The notes under the pieces: model-generated
The model's input: the letters and a program-made list of their open reading frames with translations, nothing else
Databases searched by the model: none
Told to the model about the DNA's origin: nothing
Part shown: piece by piece, positions 35,618-44,180 of the stretch
Layout: the number at the start of each line of letters is the position of its first letter
How positions within the stretch are numbered: position 1 is the first letter of the stretch
NCBI RefSeq assembly: GCF_900292035.1
Contig: NZ_OMPO01000001.1
Location: 1,061,192 to 1,125,191, forward strand
DNA length: 64,000 nucleotides
Reading direction: 5' to 3'
DNA from: Blastococcus sp. Marseille-P5729
GTDB lineage: Bacteria > Actinomycetota > Actinomycetes > Mycobacteriales > Antricoccaceae
Translations under genes and position numbers: made by a program

Positions 35618-35687
35618 CGCTCACCCTTCGATGATGATGCGGCGACGGCCGACTGCGGGCTCGCAGTCGGCCGTCGGTGCGGGCCGG

Positions 35688-36569
35688 TCAACTTCCGGGG
35701 TTGATCTCCGGAGTGTCGATCGCGCCCGCCTCGGCGCCCCACTTCTCCAGGATGTCGTCGTAGGTGCCGTCCTCCATCAGCGAGTTGAGGGCGGCGAGCA
35801 CGGCATCGGCGAGCTCGGTCGAGCCCTTGGGCAGCGCGATGCCGTACGGCGCGGAGTCGTACATCTCGCCCGCTTCTTCCAGCGCTCCATCACTCTTGGC
35901 GATGGCATCGAGGGTCACTGGGAGATCGGCCAGCATGGCGTCGGTCTTGCCGGTCACCACGGCGGTGGTCGCATCACCCTGGCTGTCGAACTTCTGGACG
36001 TCGATCGGCTCCTTGCCTCCGGCGGTGCATTCCTCCGACTTGGCGGTGATGTCCTCTTCCTGCACGGTTCCGGTCTGCACCGACACCTTCTTGCCGCAGG
36101 CGTCGTCCGGGTCGATCGAGTCGCCCTCCTTGACCGCCCACATGGTGCCCGCCTCGTAGTAACTGACGAAGTCGACCACCTGCTTGCGCTCGTCGTTGAT
36201 CGTGAACGAGGAGATGGCCAAATCGAACTTCGGGCCGATCGACGGGATGATGGTCTCGAATGCGGCGGTCTCCGGCGCCATCTCCAGGCCCAGCTTCTTG
36301 CCGATCGCCTTGATGAGGTCGATGTCCATGCCGACGATGGTCTTGCCGTCGTCGTCGATGAACTCGTTGGGTGGATAGGTGGTGTCCGAGCCGACCTTCA
36401 GTGTGCCCTTGCTCTTGATGTCCTCCGGGACCAGGCCAGCGGCGTCCGCGTCCTCGGCGACGTCGTCGAGGTTGAAGCTCGACTCGGTGTCACCACCCGA
36501 ACCGCCCCCGTCGTCCGCCGAGTTGTCGGTGCCGCCACAGGCTGACAACGTGAGGCTGGTGGCGACCAT
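35688..36569 (-). CDS. Polar amino acid ABC transporter, substrate-binding lipoprotein (signal peptide possibly damaged)
   Basis: A family 3 solute-binding protein of 293 residues: LKVGSDTTYPPNEFIDDDGK start of lobe 1, GMDIDLIKAIGKKLGLE, and SVQTGTVQE hinge. The lipobox LSAC is present, but the visible signal is only MVATSLTLSAC with no positive charges, and an in-frame stop (TAG, 36582-36584) lies five codons upstream. A basic stretch that would suit an n-region (RSRPVRRSLGG) is in another frame. This suggests a frameshift or an unusual start. Confidence 0.85.
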   Translation of the reverse strand: MVATSLTLSACGGTDNSADDGGGSGGDTESSFNLDDVAEDADAAGLVPEDIKSKGTLKVGSDTTYPPNEFIDDDGKTIVGMDIDLIKAIGKKLGLEMAPETAAFETIIPSIGPKFDLAISSFTINDERKQVVDFVSYYEAGTMWAVKEGDSIDPDDACGKKVSVQTGTVQEEDITAKSEECTAGGKEPIDVQKFDSQGDATTAVVTGKTDAMLADLPVTLDAIAKSDGALEEAGEMYDSAPYGIALPKGSTELADAVLAALNSLMEDGTYDDILEKWGAEAGAIDTPEINPGS

Positions 36570-36790
36570 CCTCCGAGTGACCTACGAACCGGCCGAGATC
36601 GGCCTGGTGCTGGTGAACACATGAACAGTAGGCCAATTCAAACCCCTGCTCCACCGCTGGCGGCACTGAGAAACACAGTTGTGACCCGCTAGTAGCAGAC
36701 GGGCCATCTAGCGCGTGGGCAGTGGCTTGGGTAACAATGCGGTCAAGGCGCTCGTCACCGCGACCGCCCTGACCGCGAGGAGTACTGCCC

Positions 36791-37252
36791 ATGCTCGGAG
36801 GCGATCCGCGCGCGGTGCCGTCGGCCACGACGCCTCCGCGCGGTCCCCGGCCGCATCCGGTCCCCGATCCGCACACCCCGGTCGACATGGGGCCGCAACA
36901 CGCCCAACTAGCTTCGTTGATCCGGTCCCTGGCGACGGTCTCGCAGGAGCAGGACGAGGCGATCGCGGCGGCCTGGTACGAGCTGCGCGGATCGCGCAGG
37001 TTCGCTGCCCGCGGCGCGGTGTCGGACGCCGCGAGCCGCCATGGTCGGCTGGACGCCCAGCTCGAGGCGCGGCAGCGCGCGTGGAGCGCGTCCACGCTGC
37101 GGTGCCGGGATGCCGCCGCAGATGCGGCGCTCGCGCTGGTGGTCCGCGACCTCGTCGGGTCGGTCGTCTCCAAGGATGCCTACGACCAGCTGACCCGGCC
37201 GTGGGCGCGAGTCATGGGCCCGGTGCACCCCGACGACGCACCTGCGCGGTGA
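36791..37252 (+). CDS. Hypothetical helical protein
   Basis: I do not recognise this 153-residue protein. The first 35 residues are Pro-rich and the rest is helical with many Ala, Arg and Asp and no clear catalytic motif. It is the only gene on the plus strand between two minus-strand operons and ends 4 bp before the convergent aminopeptidase stop. Codon usage looks coding, but support is modest. Confidence 0.55.
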   Translation: MLGGDPRAVPSATTPPRGPRPHPVPDPHTPVDMGPQHAQLASLIRSLATVSQEQDEAIAAAWYELRGSRRFAARGAVSDAASRHGRLDAQLEARQRAWSASTLRCRDAAADAALALVVRDLVGSVVSKDAYDQLTRPWARVMGPVHPDDAPAR

Positions 37253-37256
37253 CAGG

Positions 37257-38519
37257 TCACCTGCCCAGGAAGAACTCGCGCAACGCGGCGGAGAGATAGC
37301 CCGGGTCCTGGATCCCGCACATCTCGCGGGCAGAGTGCATCGACAGCAGCGGGACGCCGACGTCGACCGTGCGGATGCCCAGGCGGGTGGCGGTCAGCGG
37401 ACCGATCGTCGAGCCGCACGGAATCGCGTTGTTCGAGACGAACACCTGGTGCGGTACACCGGCGCTCTCGCAGGCGCGGCCCCACAGCGCCGCGCCGTGC
37501 GCGTCACTGGCGTAACGCTGGTTGGCGTTGACCTTCAGCAACGGGCCGGCGCCGGGCAGCGGACGGTGGGTCGGGTCGTGCCGCTCCGGATAGTTGGGGT
37601 GAACGGCGTGCCCGGCGTCCGCGGAGATGCACCACGACCCCGCGATCGCCCGGCGCAGCTCGTCCGGCCCACCACCGAGCGCGTGCCCGATGCCGCTCAG
37701 CACGTCGGCGAGGAGCGGTCCCGCGGCGCCGGAGCGGGAGGCACTGCCGATCTCCTCGTGGTCGAAGGCCGCCAGCATGGCTATCTCGTCGGCCGACGCG
37801 GCCTGCTCGAGCGCTACCAGTCCGGCGTGCACGGAGGACAGATTGTCCAGCCGGCCGCAGGCCAGCAACTCGCCGGCCGCGCCGATCGGCGCGCCGCGCT
37901 GGGTGTCGAAGGAGACCAGGTCGTGCCCGACGACATCGAGCGGGTCGATGCCGGCCAGCCCGGCGAGGTGCGCCATGACGCCGTCCGCCTCGAGTCCCCA
38001 CACGGGCTGGAGGTGGGCCTGCTTGCCGAGGGCCAGGCCGTCGTTGACCTGCCGGTCCAGGTGGATCGCCAGCTGCGGCAGCCGCATGACCGGCCCCGTC
38101 GACACCAGATGCTGGGCCCCGTCGCGGGTGACCAGGCGGCCCGCGACACCCAGGTCGCGATCCAGCCAGGAGTTCAGCAGCGGACCGCCGTACACCTCGA
38201 CCGCCACCTGCTGCCATCCCTGGTTGCTCATCGACGGCTGCGGCTTGAGCTTCAGGCCCGGCGAGTCGGTGTGCGCACCGACTATCCGCACCGGGGTCGT
38301 CGCGGACGCAGCCGCCGGCAGCCGCCAGGCGATCACCGCGCCGTCACGCACCAAGACATACCCGCCCGGCTCGCCGGGGAAGGCTTGCTGTTCGTCGATA
38401 CGGCTGAATCCAGCAGCGGCCAGCCGGCGCGCGACGGCGTCGGCGGCGTGGTAACTGGACGGCGACGATGCGACGAGCTCGACGAGGTCTTCGGCGTGCT
38501 CGAGGTGCGAACGATTCAT
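37257..38519 (-). CDS. pepC: M18 family aspartyl aminopeptidase
   Basis: A 420-residue dizinc aminopeptidase that removes N-terminal acidic residues from peptides (Rv0800 type). Metal-site motifs are GAHTDSPGLKLKP, GRLDNLSSVHAG, AAFDHEEIGSASR and the last His in VPLLSMHSAREMCG. All ligands are present and the length is normal. Its ATG overlaps the nitrobindin-like gene stop (ATGA). Confidence 0.94.
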   Translation of the reverse strand: MNRSHLEHAEDLVELVASSPSSYHAADAVARRLAAAGFSRIDEQQAFPGEPGGYVLVRDGAVIAWRLPAAASATTPVRIVGAHTDSPGLKLKPQPSMSNQGWQQVAVEVYGGPLLNSWLDRDLGVAGRLVTRDGAQHLVSTGPVMRLPQLAIHLDRQVNDGLALGKQAHLQPVWGLEADGVMAHLAGLAGIDPLDVVGHDLVSFDTQRGAPIGAAGELLACGRLDNLSSVHAGLVALEQAASADEIAMLAAFDHEEIGSASRSGAAGPLLADVLSGIGHALGGGPDELRRAIAGSWCISADAGHAVHPNYPERHDPTHRPLPGAGPLLKVNANQRYASDAHGAALWGRACESAGVPHQVFVSNNAIPCGSTIGPLTATRLGIRTVDVGVPLLSMHSAREMCGIQDPGYLSAALREFFLGR

Positions 38520-39061
38520 CGGACCCGCGAGAGCCGGGCCGACAGGTGCGGCTGCAACGGCTGCCCGACGGCGGCCATGTCCATCGCGTACATCAGCTCG
38601 CCCTCGACGATGCCGTAGAGGCGATGGTTGCCTGTGACCTCCTTGGCGGTGGCGGTCCGGGCCACGACGTCGGTGGTCAGCTCCCAGCTGGTCGTGGTCC
38701 GGGCTCGGCCGACGTACACCTCGACGATTCCGGACTGGTGCGCGAGAACCACCTCGAAGTCATCCCCCTCGCCCGGTCGCCAGAAGCCCATCTCGCGGGC
38801 CGCCGGGCGCACGAAAGCGCCGTCGGCGTCCATCACCCAGGAACGGGTCTGCATGCCCAGGAACGGCCGCCCGTCGTGCCAGAACCGGATCTCCTGGCCG
38901 TACCGGAATCCCTCGATCGTCGGGTAGTCGCCCTGCCCCGCACCGCGCCACACGCCGAGCAGCGGCAGCAGCGCGAGCAGGCGAGGGTGGATCTCCGGCC
39001 CCTTCCGCACGTCGACGGCGTCGATCGGAAGCTCCTGCGGGATCTCAATGGCCTCGGTCAT
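38516..39061 (-). CDS. FABP-like/nitrobindin-type heme-binding beta-barrel protein (Rv0813c type)
   Basis: A 181-residue ten-stranded beta-barrel of the THAP4/nitrobindin family: LGVWRGAGQGDYPTIEGFRY is the family signature and His near residue 173 (QPHLSARLSRV) is the candidate axial haem ligand. Family members bind ferric haem and react with NO or peroxynitrite, or carry fatty acids; which applies here is open. It is coupled by ATGA overlaps to a tiny upstream ORF and the downstream peptidase. Confidence 0.88.
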   Translation of the reverse strand: MTEAIEIPQELPIDAVDVRKGPEIHPRLLALLPLLGVWRGAGQGDYPTIEGFRYGQEIRFWHDGRPFLGMQTRSWVMDADGAFVRPAAREMGFWRPGEGDDFEVVLAHQSGIVEVYVGRARTTTSWELTTDVVARTATAKEVTGNHRLYGIVEGELMYAMDMAAVGQPLQPHLSARLSRVR

Positions 39062-39156
39062 CGCTCACCCCCGAAGGTCTGGTAGGCGCCGCGCGCGCAT
39101 GCCACCGCGATCAGGAACGCGGCGATGACCAGCAGTGAGGTGATGAACGCTTCCAC
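39058..39156 (-). CDS. Putative 32-residue single-pass membrane peptide
   Basis: A GTG-started reading frame of 32 codons with one hydrophobic helix (EAFITSLLVIAAFLIAVACA) and a short polar tail ending FGGER. Support comes from context: TACTCT ends 6 nt before the GTG (leaderless -10 pattern seen elsewhere in the window) and its stop overlaps the next ATG as ATGA. I do not know a homologue. It may be a small membrane modulator or simply a leader that couples translation. Confidence 0.5.
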   Translation of the reverse strand: MEAFITSLLVIAAFLIAVACARGAYQTFGGER

Positions 39157-39191
39157 CCGGTCAGAGTATCCCGCGCGACGACACCGCCCGG

Positions 39192-39932
39192 CTAGCCCAA
39201 GACCATCGGGACGTCGGTGCCGCTGGCGTGCAGTACGACCGCGCCGTCCCTGGCCGTCACCTCGTCGAGGTGCATCCCGTCGACGAGCACGGGCACCTCG
39301 AACTCGATGCCGATCGCCGTGGAGAGCTGCGAGACGACATACGTCGGGATGTCGATCCCCGCCGCACTCGCGCCCTGCACGTCGAGGTGCGCCATGGTGC
39401 CCTGCACGATCACCATCGCATCGATACTCAGCTCGATCTGCTGACCGAGGACCTCGAAGCTCGTTGTGAGCCTGGCCACCTCGTCGGTGATGCCCTCGAT
39501 GGTGATGGGCAGCCCGGTCAGGTGCTCGAGGGACTCCTCGGAGATGTCGATCGCGACGCGCGCTTCGCCGACGGTGGCGTCGCTGACGTCGCCCGAGAGC
39601 GCATCGCGCAACGGCAGCTGGACATCGCGCAGGTCCAGCCGCACGTCGACCTCGTCGAGCTGGTCGGCGTCCACGCCCTGCCCGGAGATCTGCACCCTGT
39701 CGTAGCTGCCCGCGACGGCCTGCGTGAGCAGCGGAAACCCGTGGATGGTCACATCAGGCTCGGCGCTGGTACCGAGTCGGGAGTGCAGCTCGCCGGCGAT
39801 ACGTGAGGCCGCGACGGACGCCGCGACCCGGTCGGCGATCACCAGCAGCGCGAGCAGGACGATGACCGACACGATCACGATGCGTAGCCCTCGTCCCCGG
39901 CGTCCGAGGTCAGGCGAGGCGGGATGAGTCAT
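39192..39932 (-). CDS. lmeA: LmeA-like DUF2993 lipid-binding envelope protein (Rv0817c type)
   Basis: A 246-residue DUF2993 protein with one N-terminal membrane anchor (about residues 15-37) and an extracytoplasmic beta-rich domain. In mycobacteria LmeA supports lipomannan elongation and binds phospholipid. The position between the FABP-like gene and glnR matches Rv0813c-Rv0818. I start at the ATG of MTHPASPDLG, which gives a short cytoplasmic lead before the anchor. Confidence 0.83.
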   Translation of the reverse strand: MTHPASPDLGRRGRGLRIVIVSVIVLLALLVIADRVAASVAASRIAGELHSRLGTSAEPDVTIHGFPLLTQAVAGSYDRVQISGQGVDADQLDEVDVRLDLRDVQLPLRDALSGDVSDATVGEARVAIDISEESLEHLTGLPITIEGITDEVARLTTSFEVLGQQIELSIDAMVIVQGTMAHLDVQGASAAGIDIPTYVVSQLSTAIGIEFEVPVLVDGMHLDEVTARDGAVVLHASGTDVPMVLG

Positions 39933-40077
39933 CGGGGCCATTCTGCCCCGGTGCCGGCCCCGGCGCCGAGCGGGCACGCCCGCGGGTCACCGCGGAGCCA
40001 TCTCACATTCGCGGCGCCGTTACTTGCCGCCGGCCGACACTTAGACTGATCCCCTGAAATTCCGGGCTGGAGGCGAT

Positions 40078-40791
40078 GTGCAGATCACGATGATGACGCG
40101 CGCCAGCCAGCCGCCGGGTGAGATCCTGCCAGCGCTCGGGCTGCTGCCGCACGCCGTCCGCGCCGTCTCACCCGACCCCGGGGCTCTGATCGACCACGAC
40201 TGCGGAGACGCCGTGCTCGTGGATGCCCGTCTGGATCTCGCCGGTGCCCGCACCCTCACCCGGTTGCTGTCCACCACCGGCGTCTCCGCGCCCCTGCTGG
40301 TGATCGTCTCCGAAGGCGGATTGGTCGCGATGTCGGCGGAGTGGGGCTGCGACGACTTCATCCTCGCCAGTGCGGGCCCCGCAGAGGTCGAGGCGCGGTT
40401 GCGCTTCGCGGTCACCCGCCGGGAGGCGGTCAGCGAGGACGACCTGCAGGTGGTCACCCGGGGAGACCTCACGATCGAGGAGGACTCCTACGCGGCGCGC
40501 ATCAAGGGCCGCTCCCTCGACCTGACCTACAAGGAGTTCGAGCTGCTGAAGTTCCTCGCCCAGCACCCCGGGCGGGTCTTCTCCCGCGCGCAGCTGCTCG
40601 CCGAGGTGTGGGGCTACGACTACTTCGGCGGCACCCGCACGGTCGACGTGCACGTCCGGCGGCTGCGCGCCAAGCTCGGCAACGAGCACGAGGCGCTGAT
40701 CGGGACCGTGCGCAATGTGGGGTACAAGTTCGTCTCGCCTTCCGAGTCGCGTTCGACCGACACGTCGACCCCACAGCACTCCACGACGTAG
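40078..40791 (+). CDS. glnR: GlnR-type OmpR-family regulator (Rv0818 type)
   Basis: A 237-residue orphan response regulator. The receiver domain is divergent ([16 protein letters not shown] around the usual phospho-Asp) and the C-terminal winged helix is standard ([20 protein letters not shown], then [13 protein letters not shown]). In mycobacteria and Streptomyces GlnR controls nitrogen assimilation without a cognate kinase. The GTG start has GGAGG about 5 nt upstream. No kinase gene is nearby, consistent with the orphan type. Confidence 0.85.
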   Translation: MQITMMTRASQPPGEILPALGLLPHAVRAVSPDPGALIDHDCGDAVLVDARLDLAGARTLTRLLSTTGVSAPLLVIVSEGGLVAMSAEWGCDDFILASAGPAEVEARLRFAVTRREAVSEDDLQVVTRGDLTIEEDSYAARIKGRSLDLTYKEFELLKFLAQHPGRVFSRAQLLAEVWGYDYFGGTRTVDVHVRRLRAKLGNEHEALIGTVRNVGYKFVSPSESRSTDTSTPQHSTT

Positions 40792-40801
40792 GGTCGATGG
40801 G

Positions 40802-41764
40802 GTGAGCAGCCCCGTCGAATGCACCGCCCTCGCGCTCCTGGACTCCACGATGCGCGGCGTCGTCCGCGCCCTGGTGCAGCGGGCCACCGATCACGACGCC
40901 GTCGCCCCGATCTCCGAGCATCAGCTCCTCCGGCTCGGCGCAGACAACCCGGCAGGTCGATGGCAGCATCTGCTCGCCCGACGTGGCGAGTCCGTGGTCG
41001 GGTATGCGATCGCCGACCGCGACGCCGCCGAGGCCGAGATCGTCGTCGACCCGGACGCGCGGCGGACCGGGGTCGGGGCGGCGCTGCTCCGGGAGATCGA
41101 CCGGGCGGTGCCATCGGACGTCGTCCGGATCTGGGCGCACGGCAACCTCGAGGCGGCTCAGGCATTCGCGCGAAGCAGCGGCGCGAGCGCCGAACGGACC
41201 CTGTGGCAGCTGCGCCGTCCGCTCGCTGCCCCGCTCCCACCGATGACGCTGCCCGAGCAGCTGGCATTACGGACCTTCGATGCCGCACGCGACGAGCAGG
41301 CCTGGGTGCAGTTGAACGCCGCAGCTTTCGCCGATCACCCCGAGCAGGGCTCATGGACGGTCGCGGACCTTCGCGATCGCGAACGCGAGGAGTGGTTCGA
41401 CGCCGGCGGCTTCCTCATCGCCGAGACGACCGCGCCGTACGGCGACCTGCAGCCCGGCGAGCTCGCCGGGTTCCACTGGACGAAGATCCACGGACCCACG
41501 ACCGCCGAGCTCGCTGCCGACCCGGACGCGGCCAGCCGGGCACTGGGTGAGGTGTACGTCGTGGGGGTGAGCCCACGCGCGCAGGGCGGGGGGCTCGGCA
41601 AAGCACTGACGATCGCGGGTCTTGAGCACCTTCGCGGCAAGAGGATCCCGACGGTGCTGCTGTACGTCGATGACGACAACGCCCCGGCGATGGCGCTATA
41701 TCGCCGACTCGGGTTCGGTGAGCACGCCGTCGACGTCCAGTATCGGCACTCGCCGCACGGTTGA
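40802..41764 (+). CDS. mshD: Mycothiol synthase
   Basis: MshD (320 residues) acetylates Cys-GlcN-Ins in the last step of mycothiol synthesis. It is two GNAT domains in tandem (about residues 1-140 and 150-320); the acetyl-CoA loops are DPDARRTGVGAALL and VSPRAQGGGLGKAL, and the active-domain ending is LYRRLGFGEHAVDVQY. The GTG start lies 7 nt behind TAGGGT, which includes the glnR stop codon. It marks the host as a mycothiol-producing actinobacterium. Confidence 0.93.
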   Translation: MSSPVECTALALLDSTMRGVVRALVQRATDHDAVAPISEHQLLRLGADNPAGRWQHLLARRGESVVGYAIADRDAAEAEIVVDPDARRTGVGAALLREIDRAVPSDVVRIWAHGNLEAAQAFARSSGASAERTLWQLRRPLAAPLPPMTLPEQLALRTFDAARDEQAWVQLNAAAFADHPEQGSWTVADLRDREREEWFDAGGFLIAETTAPYGDLQPGELAGFHWTKIHGPTTAELAADPDAASRALGEVYVVGVSPRAQGGGLGKALTIAGLEHLRGKRIPTVLLYVDDDNAPAMALYRRLGFGEHAVDVQYRHSPHG

Positions 41765-41776
41765 AAGCAGGTCCTC

Positions 41777-42709
41777 ATGCGCGCCCACCCACTCAGTCCG
41801 ATCGTCGCCGCGGCGGCAGCGCTTTTGCTCAGTGCATGCTCAGGCGCCGATTCCGCGGACCCTGCCGGCTCGGCCGACTCTGGAGGATCCGCATCTGCCT
41901 CCGATAGCCCGGCTGGTGTCGCGTCGGCGCTCGAGCGGATCAGTGTGGACGCCCGCGGCGGGGGCCTGTACGTCGAGTACGGCAACACCGCCATGCTCAC
42001 CGAGCTCGCCGACGAGGACCCTGACACGTGGCAGTCTCTGATCGGCTACGGGCTGTCCGCGCTCGCTCCCGTGGCCAACGGCGAGACCGTCCTCGGCATG
42101 GACCTGAGTGCGGCGGACTACGCCCTTTCCGTCGGCCTACCGCCTGCCCGCCTGATGCTCCTCTCCGGCGGGCAGGACGGCGAGGCCGTGACCGAGGCCG
42201 CCGAGCAGCTTGGCTACTCCGGCGATCCCGTGCTCAGCCAGGAGATGGACGTAACGGTCAAGGTGACGATCACCGTTCATTCGCTGGTCACCCTCGGGGA
42301 GGACGTCGCGCTGGCCGGTCCGGAGGCCGAGGTCCAATGGGCCGATTCGGACGGCGAGAGCATGATGGACGACGAGTCCGTCGCAGCGCTGGCCCGGTGC
42401 CTCGGCGATCCCGCTGCGGCGCAGATCCTCGATGTCGACGGGACCGATGTGGGCACAGCGATCAGCTCCGACGGCACCGAGACCGAGTCGGTGCTGTGCG
42501 TTGCCGGCGACCAGGACCGGGCCGAGGCGATCATCGAGGAGATCGAGTCCGGGACGACGCTCAATGGCGTCCCGCACTCCGACTACTTCACGGCCGCCGC
42601 GGCCGAGGTGAGCGACGGGATGGTCCGCGTCGTCCTCCAGAACGCCCCCGGCCTACCCCCGAACCGGATCTTCGCGCTCGCCGAGCAGCGCGATCTCCCG
42701 CTCGGCTGA
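41777..42709 (+). CDS. Hypothetical lipoprotein
   Basis: A 310-residue secreted protein with a lipoprotein signal (lipobox LSAC near residue 20), a Ser/Ala/Asp/Gly-rich linker to about residue 52 and a mixed alpha/beta domain with a cysteine pair (ARCLGD and VLCVAG). The fold is not recognised. It follows mshD by 12 nt with AGCAGG before the ATG, and precedes pstS, so it may be expressed with either. Confidence 0.72.
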   Translation: MRAHPLSPIVAAAAALLLSACSGADSADPAGSADSGGSASASDSPAGVASALERISVDARGGGLYVEYGNTAMLTELADEDPDTWQSLIGYGLSALAPVANGETVLGMDLSAADYALSVGLPPARLMLLSGGQDGEAVTEAAEQLGYSGDPVLSQEMDVTVKVTITVHSLVTLGEDVALAGPEAEVQWADSDGESMMDDESVAALARCLGDPAAAQILDVDGTDVGTAISSDGTETESVLCVAGDQDRAEAIIEEIESGTTLNGVPHSDYFTAAAAEVSDGMVRVVLQNAPGLPPNRIFALAEQRDLPLG

Positions 42710-42773
42710 CAGAGCGTCGTTCATCCGCTCGTTACCGTAATACCCTCGTGTGCTTTGGCTCACGACAGGGCAA

Positions 42774-42817
42774 GTTCACGCAGCGTTCACCGATCGCGGC
42801 TCGGTGCTTCACCTTGT
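42774..42817 (+). promoter_or_regulatory. PHO box upstream of pstS
   Basis: Four contiguous 11-bp units: GTTCACGCAGC, GTTCACCGATC, GCGGCTCGGTG, CTTCACCTTGT. Units 1, 2 and 4 carry TTCAC at the same phase, as in PhoP/RegX3 boxes; the third is degenerate. A -10-like TACCTT starts 5 bp downstream (42823), so the box covers the -35 region, as for activated promoters. The leader to the pstS GTG would be about 100 nt. Confidence 0.85.
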
Positions 42818-42934
42818 CTCCCTACCTTGCTGATGGGTGCCGCGACCGACCGCGGCGCAATGCCCACAATCCGGGCTTCGGCAACGACGCCCCCTCGCTC
42901 CGAGGACACACGAACCCCAGAAGGGAACATGTAG

Positions 42935-44041
42935 GTGAAGCGCTCACGTACCTACGCTCTCGCCGGCATCGCCGCCGCGAGCTCGCTGCTCCTGTCCGCC
43001 TGCTCCGACGACTCGAGCGGCTCCGGCGGCTCGGCCAACGGCGATTCGGGCGGCGGCTCCGACATCGAGTGCGGGTCGGGCGACCTGAACGCCAGCGGCT
43101 CGTCCGCTCAGGGCAAGGCCATCGACGCCTGGCAGTCGCAGTTCGCGGCGACCTGCGCCGATGTTGCGATCAACTACGACGCCAGCGGCTCCGGCCAGGG
43201 CATCAAGGACTTCATCGCCGGCCAGACCGACATGGCCGGCTCGGACTCCGCGCTCGACGAGGAAGAGGCCACTCAGGCCAACGACCGCTGCGAGAGCGGC
43301 CCGGCGATCAACATTCCGCTGGTCATCTCGCCGGTCGCGGTGGTCTACAACGTCGGGGGCGTCGAGGACCTGACCCTGGACGCCGAGACCCTGTCGAAGA
43401 TCTTCTCGGGCGAGATCACCACCTGGAACGACCCGGCCATCGCCGCCCTCAACGAGGGCGTCGAGCTGCCGGGTACCACGATCGCCACCGTGCACCGCTC
43501 GAAGGACTCGGGCACCACCGACAACTTCACCAAGTACCTGGACGCGGCCGGCAACGGCGCGTGGACCTACGGCACCGGCAAGGCCTGGGCTGCACCGGGC
43601 GGCCAGGGCGCGCCTGACTCGGCCGGCATCGTGTCGGCGGTCAACGCGACCGACGGCTCGATCTCGTACGTCGATGCACCCGATGCCAAGGCCAACGACC
43701 TGAAGACCGTCAAGCTCGACTCCGGCTTCGGCGGCGTCGAGATGAACGACGAGTCGGTCGGCAAGGCCGTCGATGCCGCTGAGCGCGCCGGCGAGGGCAA
43801 CGACATCAAGCTGGAGATCAACTACGGCCTGAAGGAGGAGGGCGCCTACCCCGCCGTCCTCGTCACCTACGAGATCACCTGCGAGAAGGGCCTGGACGAG
43901 GAGAAGGCCAAGAACGTCAAGTCCTTCCTCTCCTACGCCGCGTCGGACGAGGGCCAGGACGTGCTGGCCGAGACCGGCTACTCGAAGCTGCCGGAGGCTC
44001 TGCTCGAGGACGTCCGGTCCGCCATCGACGCCATCGGCTAG
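42935..44041 (+). CDS. pstS: Phosphate-binding lipoprotein PstS
   Basis: PstS (368 residues) captures phosphate for the PstCAB importer. The lipobox gives Cys23 (LLLSACSDD), then a Ser/Gly/Asp linker and the phosphate-binding loops ASGSSAQGKAI, DMAGSDSAL and HRSKDSGTTDNFTKYL. The GTG start is preceded by AGAAGGGA; an ATG six bases upstream is followed at once by a stop. It is the first gene of pstSCAB, controlled by the PHO box. Confidence 0.96.
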   Translation: MKRSRTYALAGIAAASSLLLSACSDDSSGSGGSANGDSGGGSDIECGSGDLNASGSSAQGKAIDAWQSQFAATCADVAINYDASGSGQGIKDFIAGQTDMAGSDSALDEEEATQANDRCESGPAINIPLVISPVAVVYNVGGVEDLTLDAETLSKIFSGEITTWNDPAIAALNEGVELPGTTIATVHRSKDSGTTDNFTKYLDAAGNGAWTYGTGKAWAAPGGQGAPDSAGIVSAVNATDGSISYVDAPDAKANDLKTVKLDSGFGGVEMNDESVGKAVDAAERAGEGNDIKLEINYGLKEEGAYPAVLVTYEITCEKGLDEEKAKNVKSFLSYAASDEGQDVLAETGYSKLPEALLEDVRSAIDAIG

Positions 44042-44070
44042 TCGACTGCACCACGCGCAGTTTCGCTAGC

Positions 44071-44107
44071 GCGCCGCACGTGGCACAGTTCGAGCCACGT
44101 GCGGCGC
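44071..44107 (+). terminator. Intercistronic hairpin between pstS and pstC
   Basis: Perfect 14-bp arms (GCGCCGCACGTGGC and complement) around a nine-base loop, extended outward by CGCTA/TAGCG after a two-base mismatch. There is no U-run. It lies 30 bp after the pstS stop and 74 bp before pstC. Such hairpins commonly give partial termination or protect the pstS mRNA, allowing more binding protein than permease. Confidence 0.65.
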
Positions 44108-44180
44108 ATTAGCGCGCAGGACCAGCAGCACCCCGCGGCAATCGCCGTCCGACCTCAAGAGCCCCAGGCAAAGGAACCCG

